A program made the position numbers and the translations under genes. Below, in pieces: positions 53,115 to 62,227 of a stretch of 64,000 nucleotides of DNA (position 1 is the first letter of the stretch; each line of letters begins with the position of its first letter). Source of the DNA: Pseudobdellovibrionaceae bacterium (GTDB lineage: Bacteria > Bdellovibrionota > Bdellovibrionia > Bdellovibrionales > UBA1609). The DNA lies in contig JAMLIO010000005.1 of NCBI GenBank assembly GCA_023954155.1, positions 124,001-188,000 of the forward strand, given 5' to 3'. The notes beneath the pieces are model-generated. The model did not search any database. It was not told where the DNA came from and was given only the letters and a program-made list of their open reading frames with translations.

Positions 53115-53864
53115 ATGACACAGGTGCAGTCACAACACTTTAAGCGAGGCGACCTGCAGTACGAAGGCAAAGCCAAACAGGCCTATGCGGTCAAAGGCGA
53201 TGAGGATAAGATGTGGCTGAGCTTTAAAGATTCTCTGACAGCGTTTAACGCTTTGAAAAAAGGATCGTTTGAAGACAAAGGCAAGGTGAATCTGTCAATC
53301 ACCGAGATCATCTTTAATGAACTTCATAAACATGACATCAAAACCCATTGGGTCACACGCGTTGGGGACACCGATCTTGTGGTGCAGAAACTAGAGATGA
53401 TTCCTCTAGAGGTTGTGATAAGGAATGTTTTGGCGGGAAGCACAGCTAAAAAATTTGAAATGCAGTCTGGAGAGGTTTTAAATCCTCCAATTTATGAACT
53501 CTTTTATAAAAATGATGCCCTAGGTGACCCTTTTATCAATGATTCACAAGCTCTATTTTTAAAGGCAGTCACATCTCAAGAGGATTTACTACGTATTCAA
53601 AAGATCGCTTTAAAGATCAATGAGATTTTGCAAAATATATTTAAAGCGATAGATATTCAGCTTGTAGATTTTAAAATTGAATTTGGTTGGGGCAAAGATG
53701 GAGAGATTCATTTAGGGGATGAAATCTCACCTGACAGCTGCCGTTTGTGGGAGATCGGCACAGGCAAAGTTTTAGATAAAGATCGGTTTCGTAAAGACAT
53801 GGGCGAGGTCAAAGAGTCTTACGAAGTGGTTTTAAGTCGTTTACAAGAAAAGTTTAAGGCATAA
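53115..53864 (+). CDS. purC: SAICAR synthetase
   Basis: A 249-aa ATP-dependent ligase joining aspartate to CAIR (step 8). Motifs are YEGKAKQAYAVKG at the N-terminus, VVIRNVLAGSTAKK, LVDFKIEFG and LGDEISPDSCRLWE. The length is typical of the short bacterial form. AAGAGGAG precedes the ATG. Confidence 0.97.
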   Translation: MTQVQSQHFKRGDLQYEGKAKQAYAVKGDEDKMWLSFKDSLTAFNALKKGSFEDKGKVNLSITEIIFNELHKHDIKTHWVTRVGDTDLVVQKLEMIPLEVVIRNVLAGSTAKKFEMQSGEVLNPPIYELFYKNDALGDPFINDSQALFLKAVTSQEDLLRIQKIALKINEILQNIFKAIDIQLVDFKIEFGWGKDGEIHLGDEISPDSCRLWEIGTGKVLDKDRFRKDMGEVKESYEVVLSRLQEKFKA

Positions 53865-53874
53865 GGGTGGTGTT

Positions 53875-54120
53875 ATGAAGTTTGGGATTCAAGTTTTACC
53901 TAAAAAAGAAGTATTAGACAGTCAGGGACGTGCAGTGGAAGATGTCTTTAAAAAAGAAGGCTTTAAGCTTAAGTCCTGCACTGTGGGCAAATACATTGAA
54001 ATTGAACTGGCAGAATCTAATGACGACAAGGCCCTACAGCAGATCAAAAAGATGTCTGAGTATGTGCTTTATAACCCCTTGATTGAAACCATTCAGATTG
54101 AAAAATTAGAAGTAAGATAA
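53875..54120 (+). CDS. purS: FGAM synthase subunit PurS
   Basis: An 81-aa subunit that links glutaminase PurQ and the small PurL in three-part FGAM synthase. It reads VLPKKEVLDSQGRAVEDVF, then a short strand pair ending NPLIETIQIEKLEV. Its presence between purC and purQ matches Gram-positive-type operons and agrees with the short PurL encoded downstream. Confidence 0.93.
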   Translation: MKFGIQVLPKKEVLDSQGRAVEDVFKKEGFKLKSCTVGKYIEIELAESNDDKALQQIKKMSEYVLYNPLIETIQIEKLEVR

Positions 54121-54129
54121 GGAAAGACT

Positions 54130-54798
54130 ATGTCGACTCAAAAAGTAGGTGTGACACGTTTTCTGGGTACAAATTGTGACCGTGACATTTGGAAGGCCTG
54201 CGAAAATCTAGGATTAACACCCGAGTGGCTGTGGCATGAAGATCAGTTTAACATTGAGGATTACCGTGCCCTCATTATTCCTGGAGGATTCAGTTACGGG
54301 GATTATCTACGCTGTGGGGCTTTGGCCGCAAAAAGTGCAGTGATGAAGTCTGTAACAGAAGCAGCTAAAAAGGGTGTTCCTATTTTGGGGATATGTAACG
54401 GTTTTCAGATTCTTTGTGAAACTAAGCTTTTGCCAGGGGTTTTGCTGCGTAACGAAGGTCTAAAATTTATTGATGATTGGGTGGAACTTAAAGCCAGCAC
54501 ACAGAATAAAAATTGGAATTTTCCTAAAACCCTTAAGATGCCTATTGCTCATGGTGAAGGTCGTTATTTTATAGATTCTGAAAGTTTAAAAAAACTGCAA
54601 GACCGTGATCAGATTTGGGTCACCTACGCATCTTCGAATCCCAATGGCTCCGTGCAAGACATCGCGGGCGTGATTGGTTCTGTGGATGATAAAACTATGA
54701 ACATTGGTGGGCTGATGCCTCATCCAGAAAGAGCGATGAAAGACTGGATGGGTTCTACAGACGGGCAAACTTTATTGGCTCAATTTTTACAGGTGTAA
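54130..54798 (+). CDS. purQ: FGAM synthase subunit PurQ (glutaminase)
   Basis: A 222-aa class I glutamine amidotransferase giving ammonia to PurL. The nucleophile Cys is in LGICNGFQIL, the His-Glu pair in MPHPERAM. IPGGFSYGDYLRCGALAA is the family motif. It lies nine bases after purS and two before purL. Confidence 0.96.
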   Translation: MSTQKVGVTRFLGTNCDRDIWKACENLGLTPEWLWHEDQFNIEDYRALIIPGGFSYGDYLRCGALAAKSAVMKSVTEAAKKGVPILGICNGFQILCETKLLPGVLLRNEGLKFIDDWVELKASTQNKNWNFPKTLKMPIAHGEGRYFIDSESLKKLQDRDQIWVTYASSNPNGSVQDIAGVIGSVDDKTMNIGGLMPHPERAMKDWMGSTDGQTLLAQFLQV

Positions 54799-54800
54799 CC

Positions 54801-57119
54801 ATGAACTTAGAAGAAAAAATATCTTACTACCGTTTGAATAAAGAAGAGTACAACAAGATCTGTGACCTTTTAGGACGAGAGCCTCAAGGTGTAGAATGGG
54901 CTTTATTTTCTGCCCTATGGAGTGAGCATTGCAGTTATAAAAGTTCAAGACGCCACTTTAAAAAATTCTTTGCAGAATCTCCAAGACTTGTTGAAGGCTT
55001 TGGTGAAAATGCAGGCGTGATTGATTTAGGTGAAGGGGAAAGAGTCGGCTTTAAAATGGAAAGCCACAATCACCCGTCCTTCATCGAACCGTATCAAGGA
55101 GCCGCCACAGGTGTGGGTGGAATTTTAAGAGATATTTTTACGATGGGGGCTCGTCCTATTGCTTTAGGAAACTATCTTTGTTTTGGCAGATCTGATGCCC
55201 CTCGAATGCAAGATTTAGTCAGTGGTGTGGTCAGTGGTATTGCAGGTTATGGAAACTGCGTGGGTGTACCGAATGTGACAGGACAAACGGAATTTCACTC
55301 TAGTTATGATGAGAACATTTTGGTCAATGCTTTTGCTTTAGGTTATTTTGGTAAAGAAGATGTGTTAGTCACCTCTAAAGCAAAAGGTGAGGGCAACTAT
55401 GTGGTGTACGTGGGGGCCAAGACAGGTCGAGACGGAATCCATGGCGCAAGTATGGCCAGTGAATCCTTTGAAGACGGCGATGAGAGCAAGCGTCCCACCG
55501 TGCAGATCGGGGACCCCTTCTTTGAAAAACTTTTGATTGAAAGCTGTTTGGATGTGATCAATCAAAATCTAGTGGTGGCCATTCAAGATATGGGAGCTGC
55601 GGGCTTAACAAGCTCAAGTTTTGAGATGTCCTCTAAAGGGGGAGTAGGGCTAGATATGAGTCTGGATCAAGTTCCTCTTCGTGATGCCTCTATGAGCCCT
55701 GAAGACATTTTACTTTCTGAAAGCCAAGAACGTATGCTCTTGGTGTGCCTACCTGAAAAATTTGAAGCTCTTAAAAAGGTCTTTCACAAATGGAACCTGG
55801 AAGCTACAAAAATTGGAGAGGTGGTTAAGGACAAAAAGATCACTCTGCGTTGGCATGGTGAGGTCTTAACTTCTCTTGATCCTGATCTTTTGGTGGAGAA
55901 CTCTCCTAATTATGAGCGTAAATTTATTCCTTATAGTGGGATTAAAAATTCTAAAGTGGTGGAGTTCAGTCAGCCTCCCGAATTTTATCTGCGTGATCTC
56001 TTTACTCAGATTCAGGCGACCAGTCGTCAGTGGATCTATAGACAGTATGATCAGCGTGTGGGGGCCAATACGGCAAGAGACTGCGGTGACGATGTGGGTG
56101 TGGTGATGTTGCCTGAAACCCAAAGACCACTAGGTATTGTTTTAGGGTGTCGTCCTGCACTGATGCGTGGGGATGCCTATGTCGGGGCACAAGACGCCAT
56201 CTTTTATCCTGCTATTGAGTTAGCTCTTAAAGGGCTTGAACCCTTAGCGGTGACAGACTGTTTGAATTACGGCAACCCTGAAAAAGAAAATGTCATGACG
56301 GATTTTGTGGCCTCTATTGAAGGCATAAGTTCGGCGTGTCGTGCTTTGAAGGCCCCTGTGATCAGCGGGAATGTGAGTTTTTATAACGAAACCAGAGGTC
56401 AAAACATCACACCTACGCCTAGCACAGGGCTTGTGGGTTTAGGGGAAGACATCGCGCATGTCCCTCATAGCACTTGGCAGAAAGAAGGGGATGTCATTTA
56501 TAAAATCACTTCACCTGATGCCGTGAAGTGGTCAGGGTATTTTTATGACCAAAGTTTAGAGGTAGAACAACAAAAGACACGAGGAAAAGCCCTTGCAAAT
56601 GATGCGGCCCCCTCTATGACATTAACTGCAAGTGGTGGGTCTAATGCTACGACGGCTATTGCAACAACAGGAACAACAAGTGGTGGAGTGAGCGGAGCCT
56701 TAAATGTGGAGGCTCTTGCGGGTTTTGTGAAGGGGCTCACGTCCTTGGTGCGCCAGTTTACTCCTAGCTCTTCTAAAATAGTGGGCAAGTATGGGCTGCT
56801 TTATACTTTATTCAAGATGAATGGTGAAAATTCACAGTTTTCATCTTATTTGCAAATAGATTTTGACAGCGAGAGCCTTTTCCGTGAAAAACTATACGAA
56901 GTGGTGCTGGCTTTGTCTGCTGACAAGGTCGAAGAGTTTGAAAACTTTGTGTCCACAACACATCCTGATTGGCAGATGCAAAAGATAGGTCAAGTGACTA
57001 AGAGTGATAAGATCGTCATTGCAGATGCTAGTGGGCAAGAGCTTCAAACTTTTTCAAGCAAAGATCTTGGCATCCAGTATAAAAAAGGATGGTCCAATGC
57101 ATTCTCAAGATTGCAATAG
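54801..57119 (+). CDS. purL: FGAM synthase subunit PurL (small type)
   Basis: A 772-aa ATP-dependent amidotransferase subunit. The N-terminal half is well conserved: LWSEHCSYKSSRRHFK, KMESHNHPSFIEPYQGAATG, GIHGASMASESFE and DMGAAGLTSSSFEM. ALTDCLNYGNPE-type (AVTDCLNYGNPEKENVM) opens the second half. Between about residues 595 and 640 there is an Ala/Thr/Ser/Gly-rich insertion (ASGGSNATTAIATTGTTSGG), and the usual SEGGLAVAL segment after it is replaced by GKYGLLYTLF. The C-terminal half is thus divergent. It is likely still active with PurS and PurQ. Confidence 0.93.
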   Translation: MNLEEKISYYRLNKEEYNKICDLLGREPQGVEWALFSALWSEHCSYKSSRRHFKKFFAESPRLVEGFGENAGVIDLGEGERVGFKMESHNHPSFIEPYQGAATGVGGILRDIFTMGARPIALGNYLCFGRSDAPRMQDLVSGVVSGIAGYGNCVGVPNVTGQTEFHSSYDENILVNAFALGYFGKEDVLVTSKAKGEGNYVVYVGAKTGRDGIHGASMASESFEDGDESKRPTVQIGDPFFEKLLIESCLDVINQNLVVAIQDMGAAGLTSSSFEMSSKGGVGLDMSLDQVPLRDASMSPEDILLSESQERMLLVCLPEKFEALKKVFHKWNLEATKIGEVVKDKKITLRWHGEVLTSLDPDLLVENSPNYERKFIPYSGIKNSKVVEFSQPPEFYLRDLFTQIQATSRQWIYRQYDQRVGANTARDCGDDVGVVMLPETQRPLGIVLGCRPALMRGDAYVGAQDAIFYPAIELALKGLEPLAVTDCLNYGNPEKENVMTDFVASIEGISSACRALKAPVISGNVSFYNETRGQNITPTPSTGLVGLGEDIAHVPHSTWQKEGDVIYKITSPDAVKWSGYFYDQSLEVEQQKTRGKALANDAAPSMTLTASGGSNATTAIATTGTTSGGVSGALNVEALAGFVKGLTSLVRQFTPSSSKIVGKYGLLYTLFKMNGENSQFSSYLQIDFDSESLFREKLYEVVLALSADKVEEFENFVSTTHPDWQMQKIGQVTKSDKIVIADASGQELQTFSSKDLGIQYKKGWSNAFSRLQ

Positions 57120-57246
57120 TGTAAAGCTACCTGTGTTAAAAAATATCTTCACAGACAAGATCAAAAATGTAAGTGATACGAATGAGGCCATCTCTGTGGA
57201 ATCAAAAGCGCAGAGATCTTATCAACACAGTTCCGTAGAAGCTACG

Positions 57247-58641
57247 ATGGACTTTTCCAAACGCAGTTGGAAAGAAGAGTGCGCCGTCTTTGGTATTTGG
57301 GATGATCCCGAAGCCAGTCACATGACTTACCTAGGGCTTTTTGCTCAACAACATCGTGGTCAAGAGGCTGCAGGTATAGTGACTCTCACCGAAGAGGGAC
57401 AACACCTCAGACAAAAAGGCCCAGGCCTTGTCGGAGAAGTGTTTAGCGAGCAAGATCTCAAAAACCTTAAAGGGCGCTGTGCTGTGGGACATGTGCGATA
57501 CTCCACCACAGGCAACAATGACACTCACAATATTCAACCCCTTACTGCAAGTTTGCTTAATGGTCCGTTAGCGGTGGCGCATAATGGAAATATTGTAAAC
57601 GAAAGATCTATACGCAATCAACTCAAGCAAGAAGGGTCTATCTTTCAAGGGACTTCTGACACCGAAGTGCTTTTGCATCTTTTGTCTAAAGACCCAAGAA
57701 ATGATCTTTTTGAATGTATGAAATCCTCTTTGCAAAAATTAGATGGGGCTTTTAGTTTTGTGGTTTTAAGTAAAGACAGTATGGTCATTGCCCGTGACCC
57801 CAGAGGATTTCGACCTCTGGTCTTAGGTAGAAGACCTCACGAGCAAGGGCAAAGTTGGGTGGTGGCTTCAGAAACCTGTGCCTTTGATCTTATTGGAGCC
57901 GAGTTTGTCAGAGAAGTGGAACCAGGAGAGATCATCAGTATCAGTAAGGAAGGATTTGTTTCTGAGTTTTATTCAGAAAATAAAAAGTATGCGCAATGTA
58001 TTTTTGAACACGTGTACTTTGCTCGTCCAGATTCCAATGTTTTTGGTTTAAGTGTCTATAAGTCCAGAAAAGAATTTGGACGGGCTTTAGCCAAAGAAAA
58101 TCCAGTGCAAGCTGACCTTGTGATTCCTGTTCCTGACAGTGGGATTGCCGCAGCTTTGGGTTATAGTGAAGAGAGTGGAATCCCTTTTGATCTGGGGATT
58201 ATCAGAAATCACTACATAGGCAGAACCTTTATTCAGCCTACACAAAGTATTAGAAGTTTTGGTGTGAAGATCAAACTTAATCCTCAGTCTGATGTTTTAA
58301 AGGGAAAACGTGTGATTGTGATTGATGACTCTTTAGTGCGCGGGACCACCAGTAAAAAGATCATCCGTTTGGTGAGACAAGCAGGTGCTAAAGAGGTGCA
58401 TTTTCGTGTAGCTTGTCCTCCGACCATCAGCCCTTGTTATTATGGGGTGGACACCCCTGAAAAAGATCAACTGATTGCGTCCAAACACTCGGTGGACCAG
58501 ATCCAAGAGTACATCGAGGCGGACACCTTGGGGTATTTAAGTCATGAAGGCATGATGAAGGCCGTAGACAGCGCGCCGCGCGGAGGATTTTGCTCTGCGT
58601 GCTTCACCGCAGATTATCCTGCGGGTTTGCCTGAGGCCTAA
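57247..58641 (+). CDS. purF: Amidophosphoribosyltransferase
   Basis: The first committed enzyme of purine synthesis (PRPP plus glutamine to phosphoribosylamine), 464 aa with the proposed start. The catalytic Cys12 is in KEECAVFGIWDDPEA, followed by QQHRGQEAAGI; the PRPP loop is VIVIDDSLVRGTTSKK. ATG at 57247 gives an 11-residue propeptide, the length cut off in Bacillus PurF. The frame is open further up: ATG at 57097 with AAAGGA overlaps purL and would add 50 residues of unconserved sequence, so the start is uncertain. Late Cys residues (FRVACPPTISPCY, GFCSACF) may hold an Fe-S cluster as in Bacillus. Confidence 0.92.
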   Translation: MDFSKRSWKEECAVFGIWDDPEASHMTYLGLFAQQHRGQEAAGIVTLTEEGQHLRQKGPGLVGEVFSEQDLKNLKGRCAVGHVRYSTTGNNDTHNIQPLTASLLNGPLAVAHNGNIVNERSIRNQLKQEGSIFQGTSDTEVLLHLLSKDPRNDLFECMKSSLQKLDGAFSFVVLSKDSMVIARDPRGFRPLVLGRRPHEQGQSWVVASETCAFDLIGAEFVREVEPGEIISISKEGFVSEFYSENKKYAQCIFEHVYFARPDSNVFGLSVYKSRKEFGRALAKENPVQADLVIPVPDSGIAAALGYSEESGIPFDLGIIRNHYIGRTFIQPTQSIRSFGVKIKLNPQSDVLKGKRVIVIDDSLVRGTTSKKIIRLVRQAGAKEVHFRVACPPTISPCYYGVDTPEKDQLIASKHSVDQIQEYIEADTLGYLSHEGMMKAVDSAPRGGFCSACFTADYPAGLPEA

Positions 58642-58681
58642 AACTTATCTATATTTAGTGGGGACATTTGGGGGAGGTCTT

Positions 58682-59167
58682 ATGAAGAATTTCGTTTTGT
58701 TTATTCTTGCCAAGACATTTTTAGTTTTTGCAGTCACGTTTATAGTTTCTGGTTTTGGGGCCTATGCCAGTACAACAAAGACAGAGTTAATATGTGTCTT
58801 CAGTCACCCACAGATGGTTGTGGTCTTTGACCCTGACGAGAGCACTGTGACTTACACCGATGAGTTTGAAGCAGGATTGATTCTTACTAACTACGGAAGT
58901 CTGGTTCCTAACATTCCCTCCAGTAGGAATCCTGATGTTTATAAAGCGACTCCAGGCAGTAGATATAAAATCGTAGGACCCACTGGAGACTTAATTTTAG
59001 ATTTAACATTTAATTATAAAGGCTTTGATGGCAGCAGCGAGATGTCTTATCCCTTTGAAGCTATTTTTTATGACCACCGCTACAACGATCAATTTGGTGG
59101 GGGCTGTTACACCGAAAACGCTCTACCCATCTTCTTTGACGACATCATCAGCGAAATCCAGAACTAA
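58682..59167 (+). CDS. Hypothetical secreted protein, 161 aa
   Basis: A signal peptide (VLFILAKTFLVFAVTFIVSG, cleavage about FGAYA) and a beta-rich mature part with Cys at both ends (ELICVFSHPQMVVVF, GGGCYTENALP). ATG at 58682 was chosen for GGGGGAGG directly upstream; the frame opens at 58658. No family recognised. It follows purF by 40 bp and precedes foldback element E3. Confidence 0.65.
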   Translation: MKNFVLFILAKTFLVFAVTFIVSGFGAYASTTKTELICVFSHPQMVVVFDPDESTVTYTDEFEAGLILTNYGSLVPNIPSSRNPDVYKATPGSRYKIVGPTGDLILDLTFNYKGFDGSSEMSYPFEAIFYDHRYNDQFGGGCYTENALPIFFDDIISEIQN

Positions 59168-59216
59168 GCTCTCTCACATATAGAGTTTGTGGTGATCCCA
59201 CTTTTTATTTCTGAAA

Positions 59217-59380
59217 GGCGTTGTTGTTTGGGAGGTCTTAGAAGACATATCCCTCTGACAATAGGCACGCCCATCCATGGGCTCTTCCAGTATTTGCCCT
59301 GCGGGCAAAACGCGTCACGCTTACTGGAGGCCAATTGTTAGAGGGATATGTCTTCTAAGACCTCCCAAACAACAACTGCC
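59217..59380. repeat. Foldback element E3 (71-nt core, ~46-bp arms)
   Basis: Arms 59217-59262 and 59334-59380 are reverse complements with one mismatch and one indel. The 71-nt core (59263-59333) begins AGGCACGCCCATCCATGGGC and ends CTTACTGGAGGCCA. It folds further: TTTGCCC/GGGCAAA, GCCCA/TGGGC and CCAGTA/TACTGG are internal pairs. The same core, inverted, is found in E4. Between E3 and the IS (59381-59514) no gene was seen. Confidence 0.92.
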
Positions 59381-59540
59381 TGTGTGATGGTGTTTAAGTT
59401 GGGATATAGCTGTCTCTGCTCCGGTTTAATTTCACCATCAACTTCTTCTCTGTCTTTTAAATCGGACTTTTTTTGTTGCTTTCATTTGATTTTCCTTTAC
59501 GATCTGTATTTGCTTGACGGGGCCCCAGTTTTAGAACCAA

Positions 59541-60359
59541 TTATAATACGACTAGTCGACATTCAAGCTCCTTATTTTCCGGTGTAAATGTTTCTGGTGC
59601 CGGAGGTCTATACCCAAGAGAGCTATGAGGTCTTTTCGTGTTGTAATGTCTTCGCCATGTTTCAATCATTACTTGAGCCTCTTTTAAAGAGTAAAAAATC
59701 TCTCCATTTAAAAGCTCATCTCTTAGTTTTCCGTTAAAAGACTCAACATAACCGTTTTCCCAAGGACTTCCAGGCTGGATAAAAAGAGGCTTTAATTCGA
59801 GTTTGTTAAACCACATCCTTAAGTTTGTGGCGATAAACTCTGGCCCATTATCAGATCTTATATGCTCAGGAACCCCTCTCTTGATAAAAAGCTCAGCCAG
59901 TGCGTCTTGAACATCTTCTGAAGTCATTTTTCGTTTAACTTTGATCACAAGACTCTCCCTTGTAAATTCATCGATCACATTAAAAAGCTTGATTGTCTTT
60001 CCGTTATGAGTTTTATCCATCATAAAATCGTAAGACCATACGTGATTTGGTCTTTCTGGCCTCAGTCTTATGCAAGAGCCTTCTTGATCCCAAAGTCGCG
60101 CTCTTTTTTTTTGCTTCTTTGGTACCTTAAGGCCTAGAGCTCTCCAGATTCTAAAAACTCTTTTCTTATTGATCTCCCATCCTTTTTCTTGAAGAAGAGC
60201 GGTCACTCTCTTATATCCATAGCGGCCATAAAGCTGTGATAACTCTAAGATGTCTCTCGTAAGTCGGTCTTCCTCAGGTCTGTAAATAGCTGTGTATCGT
60301 TGGCTAGATCTGCTTTGGTTTAAAATTTTACAAGCCCGTCTTTCTGAGATATTGAACAC
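59541..60359 (-). CDS. IS3-family transposase OrfB (DDE integrase)
   Basis: The catalytic domain with the DDE triad: Asp in VWSYDFMMDKTHNG, Asp in HIRSDNGPEF and Glu in ENGYVESFNGKLRDELL, preceded by an HTH_21 segment (YGRYGYKRVTALLQEKGW). It ends KRPHSSLGYRPPAPETF, as usual. The family-like sequence extends upstream of the ATG at 60359 (SRKREAVEHAIEVFNISERR), to overlap orfA, so the active protein is likely an OrfAB fusion made by -1 frameshifting. It looks intact. Confidence 0.93.
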   Translation of the reverse strand: MFNISERRACKILNQSRSSQRYTAIYRPEEDRLTRDILELSQLYGRYGYKRVTALLQEKGWEINKKRVFRIWRALGLKVPKKQKKRARLWDQEGSCIRLRPERPNHVWSYDFMMDKTHNGKTIKLFNVIDEFTRESLVIKVKRKMTSEDVQDALAELFIKRGVPEHIRSDNGPEFIATNLRMWFNKLELKPLFIQPGSPWENGYVESFNGKLRDELLNGEIFYSLKEAQVMIETWRRHYNTKRPHSSLGYRPPAPETFTPENKELECRLVVL

Positions 60360-60400
60360 CTCGATGGCGTGTTCAACGGCTTCGCGTTTTCTTGACGGGC

Positions 60401-60682
60401 TTAGAAGTTTCCCCGGTTAATTTCCTTAAGCACGGAATTATCCAAGGCCAGATCAGCAACCAGCTTCTTAAGTCTTGTATTTTCGTTTTCAAGCTCTTTA
60501 AGCCTTCTTGCTTGGTCCACATCAAGACCTCCAAACTCCTTTCTCCAGCGATAAAAGGTTTGAATAGTGATGCTTGCTTTTTTGCAGGCTGCCTCTTGAG
60601 ATAGGCCTCGACCTTGCTCAATTTCAATATCTCGAAGAATTTTGACGATCTCCTCGGCACTTCGTTTTTTCTTTCCCGACAT
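60401..60682 (-). CDS. IS3-family transposase OrfA
   Basis: A 93-aa protein with an HTH_8/Tnp_1-type helix-turn-helix (AACKKASITIQTFYRWRKEF) and a leucine-zipper-like helix (RRLKELENENTRLKKLVADL). It starts MSGKKKRSAEEIVKIL and ends ALDNSVLKEINRGNF, which overlaps the orfB frame where frameshifting is expected. It binds the terminal repeats together with OrfB. Confidence 0.93.
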   Translation of the reverse strand: MSGKKKRSAEEIVKILRDIEIEQGRGLSQEAACKKASITIQTFYRWRKEFGGLDVDQARRLKELENENTRLKKLVADLALDNSVLKEINRGNF

Positions 60683-60732
60683 AAAACTTGCTCCTTTTCT
60701 CTTATAATCCTACCATATTAGTGGATTAGGTC

Positions 60733-61440
60733 TTGGGGGCCAGGTCAGGTAGAAGTTTAAACAGCACGGTCACTCATATGTTTGTATATGAGGGCGACTT
60801 AAGAATTATAGCGGATATCAACCCAAGTACGGGAAATATTGAGACGAGATATGTATATGTCTCACAATCGCACAGTCCAGACTATATGATGAGAGGTGGT
60901 CAAGAGTACCAGTTTGTCAAAGACCACTTAGGTAGTGTAAAATTAGTGGTAAGGGTCAGTGATGGCGTAGTTATGCAAAACATCACTTACGATGAGTTTG
61001 GAAGAGTGTTAAGCGATACGAATCCAGGCTTTCAGCCCTTTGGATTTGCAGGTGGAGTGTACGATGCTCAAACAGGCTTAACAAAGTTTGGAGTAAGAGA
61101 TTACGACGCAGAAGTGGGCAGATGGCTTACAAAGGACCCGATTTTATTCCATGGAGGAGATGCTAATCTTTATGGGTATGTGATGATGGATCCAATAAAT
61201 CTTGTCGATCCAGATGGTGAATTTGGTGTTGCACTTGCAGTTAGTGTTGGTGTTCTCTATGGATTATACCGTGCTTTTGATGCATATCAATATCATACGA
61301 ATCCAAGATATAAATTGGAAAAAGACATTAAAAACAAAGACAATGAATATGATCCAGATAGAAACAAGTGTGTGCCAGGATATAAAGAGCCAGGGAAAAG
61401 TAATAGGCACTATAAGTATATGGTAGCGAGGAATTATTAA
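60733..61440 (+). CDS. Orphan Rhs C-terminal fragment with variable tip 1
   Basis: An Rhs/YD-repeat protein remnant cut at its 5' side by the IS end; the open frame starts at a TTG inside the IS repeat, and ATG 60778 is a possible start. Conserved Rhs core spans to about residue 162: NIETRYVYVSQSHSPDY, KDHLGSVKLVVRVSDG, FGFAGGVYDAQTGLTKFGVR, WLTKDPILFHGGDANLYGY, NLVDPDG. The unique tip, residues 163-235, has a hydrophobic helix (FGVALAVSVGVLYGLYRAF) and a basic end (NRHYKYMVARNY). Such tips are usually toxins; this one resembles no domain known to me. Without the 5' part it is probably not secreted, unless it recombines with a full-length Rhs gene. Confidence 0.85.
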   Translation: MGARSGRSLNSTVTHMFVYEGDLRIIADINPSTGNIETRYVYVSQSHSPDYMMRGGQEYQFVKDHLGSVKLVVRVSDGVVMQNITYDEFGRVLSDTNPGFQPFGFAGGVYDAQTGLTKFGVRDYDAEVGRWLTKDPILFHGGDANLYGYVMMDPINLVDPDGEFGVALAVSVGVLYGLYRAFDAYQYHTNPRYKLEKDIKNKDNEYDPDRNKCVPGYKEPGKSNRHYKYMVARNY

Positions 61441-61571
61441 TGAAAAAATTTTTAGTATATGCGATTGGTGTAGTTTTCTTTGGGACAATAATGATTGTGT
61501 ATATGGAATGCAAAAGTCCCAAGCCCATACTTATAGCCCCAGAAGATACAAAAAGTATTTCTGCAGAATAA
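61440..61571 (+). CDS. Small membrane peptide after Rhs tip 1, possible immunity protein, 43 aa
   Basis: The ATG overlaps the Rhs stop (TAATG). The peptide is MKKFLVYAIGVVFFGTIMIV then YMECKSPKP and an acidic end (PEDTKSISAE): one membrane segment and a short tail. Position directly behind a polymorphic-toxin tip is where immunity genes lie, and the tip it follows has a membrane helix. The role is inferred from position only. Confidence 0.5.
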   Translation: MKKFLVYAIGVVFFGTIMIVYMECKSPKPILIAPEDTKSISAE

Positions 61572-61614
61572 CTAAAGATATTTACTATCTCACAATGAAG
61601 CAGATTAACCTAAT

Positions 61615-62214
61615 ATGATTAGAGGAGGTCAGGAGTACCAGTTTGTCAAAGACCACTTAGGTAGTGTAAAATTAGTAGTAAGGGTCAGTGATGGGAACAT
61701 CATACAGGCCTTAGAGTATGATGAGTTTGGAAGAGTGTTAAGCGATACGAATTCAGGCTTTCAGCCCTTTGGATTTGCAGGTGGAGTTTACGATGCTCAA
61801 ACAGGCTTAACAAAGTTTGGAGTGAGAGATTACGATGCTGAGGTGGGTAGATGGCTTACAAAGGACCCGATTTTATTCCATGGAGGAGACGTTAATCTTT
61901 ATGGGTATGTGCTGATGGATCCTGTGAATTCAATTGATCCTCTTGGAATGGGACCAATTGGTTTTGGTGCATGTGCAGCAATAGCTGCTATTTCAGGCTT
62001 TAGTTTGTTAAAAGATACCGCTAATCTTAAAAAACAGTTGGATGCTAATAGAAAAGAAGCAGCTACCTGTGATGGGTTGAGTGAAAGAAAGCTTGAGTTA
62101 GATCAAGAGTATTTGAGATTAAATCATCAATATGCAAAAGATCAGGGTTTTAACCAAGCATTAGGTACAGCAGTCGGTGTTGCTTGTATAGGGCTGATTG
62201 CTTCGCCATGGTAA
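61615..62214 (+). CDS. Orphan Rhs C-terminal fragment with variable tip 2
   Basis: The Rhs core restarts at about 61587, at a point equivalent to 60858 in the first fragment, and is almost identical in DNA up to the DPLG/DPDG boundary. The frame opens at ATG 61615 (MIRGGQEYQFVKDHLGSV). From residue about 112 a different tip follows, 88 aa long: two hydrophobic helices (GPIGFGACAAIAAISGFSLL, NQALGTAVGVACIGLIASPW) around a charged coiled-coil-like middle. No own ribosome binding site is seen. A displaced ('orphan') tip kept for recombination with a complete Rhs gene is the likely explanation. Confidence 0.85.
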   Translation: MIRGGQEYQFVKDHLGSVKLVVRVSDGNIIQALEYDEFGRVLSDTNSGFQPFGFAGGVYDAQTGLTKFGVRDYDAEVGRWLTKDPILFHGGDVNLYGYVLMDPVNSIDPLGMGPIGFGACAAIAAISGFSLLKDTANLKKQLDANRKEAATCDGLSERKLELDQEYLRLNHQYAKDQGFNQALGTAVGVACIGLIASPW

Positions 62215-62227
62215 GAAGGGGCCAAGG

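Larger units (their letters stand above)
59515..60747 (-). mobile_element. IS3-family insertion sequence (IS407-like), about 1.23 kb
   Basis: The element carries orfA and orfB on the minus strand in the classic IS3 order with a -1 frame change. The ends match as imperfect inverted repeats: TGACGGGGCCCCAGTTTTAG at 59515 and, read inward on the minus strand from 60747, TGACCTGGCCCCCAAGACC. The three bases outside each end (GCT left, GGT right) do not match, so no target duplication is visible. The right end abuts an Rhs coding remnant, which it probably truncates or which lost its 5' part by deletion. Confidence 0.88.

Noticed and set aside
59381-59514. 5' part of the Rhs gene on the other side of the IS
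   Set aside because: I looked for YD-repeat sequence left of the IS and found none, so the IS is not a simple insertion into an intact Rhs gene here.
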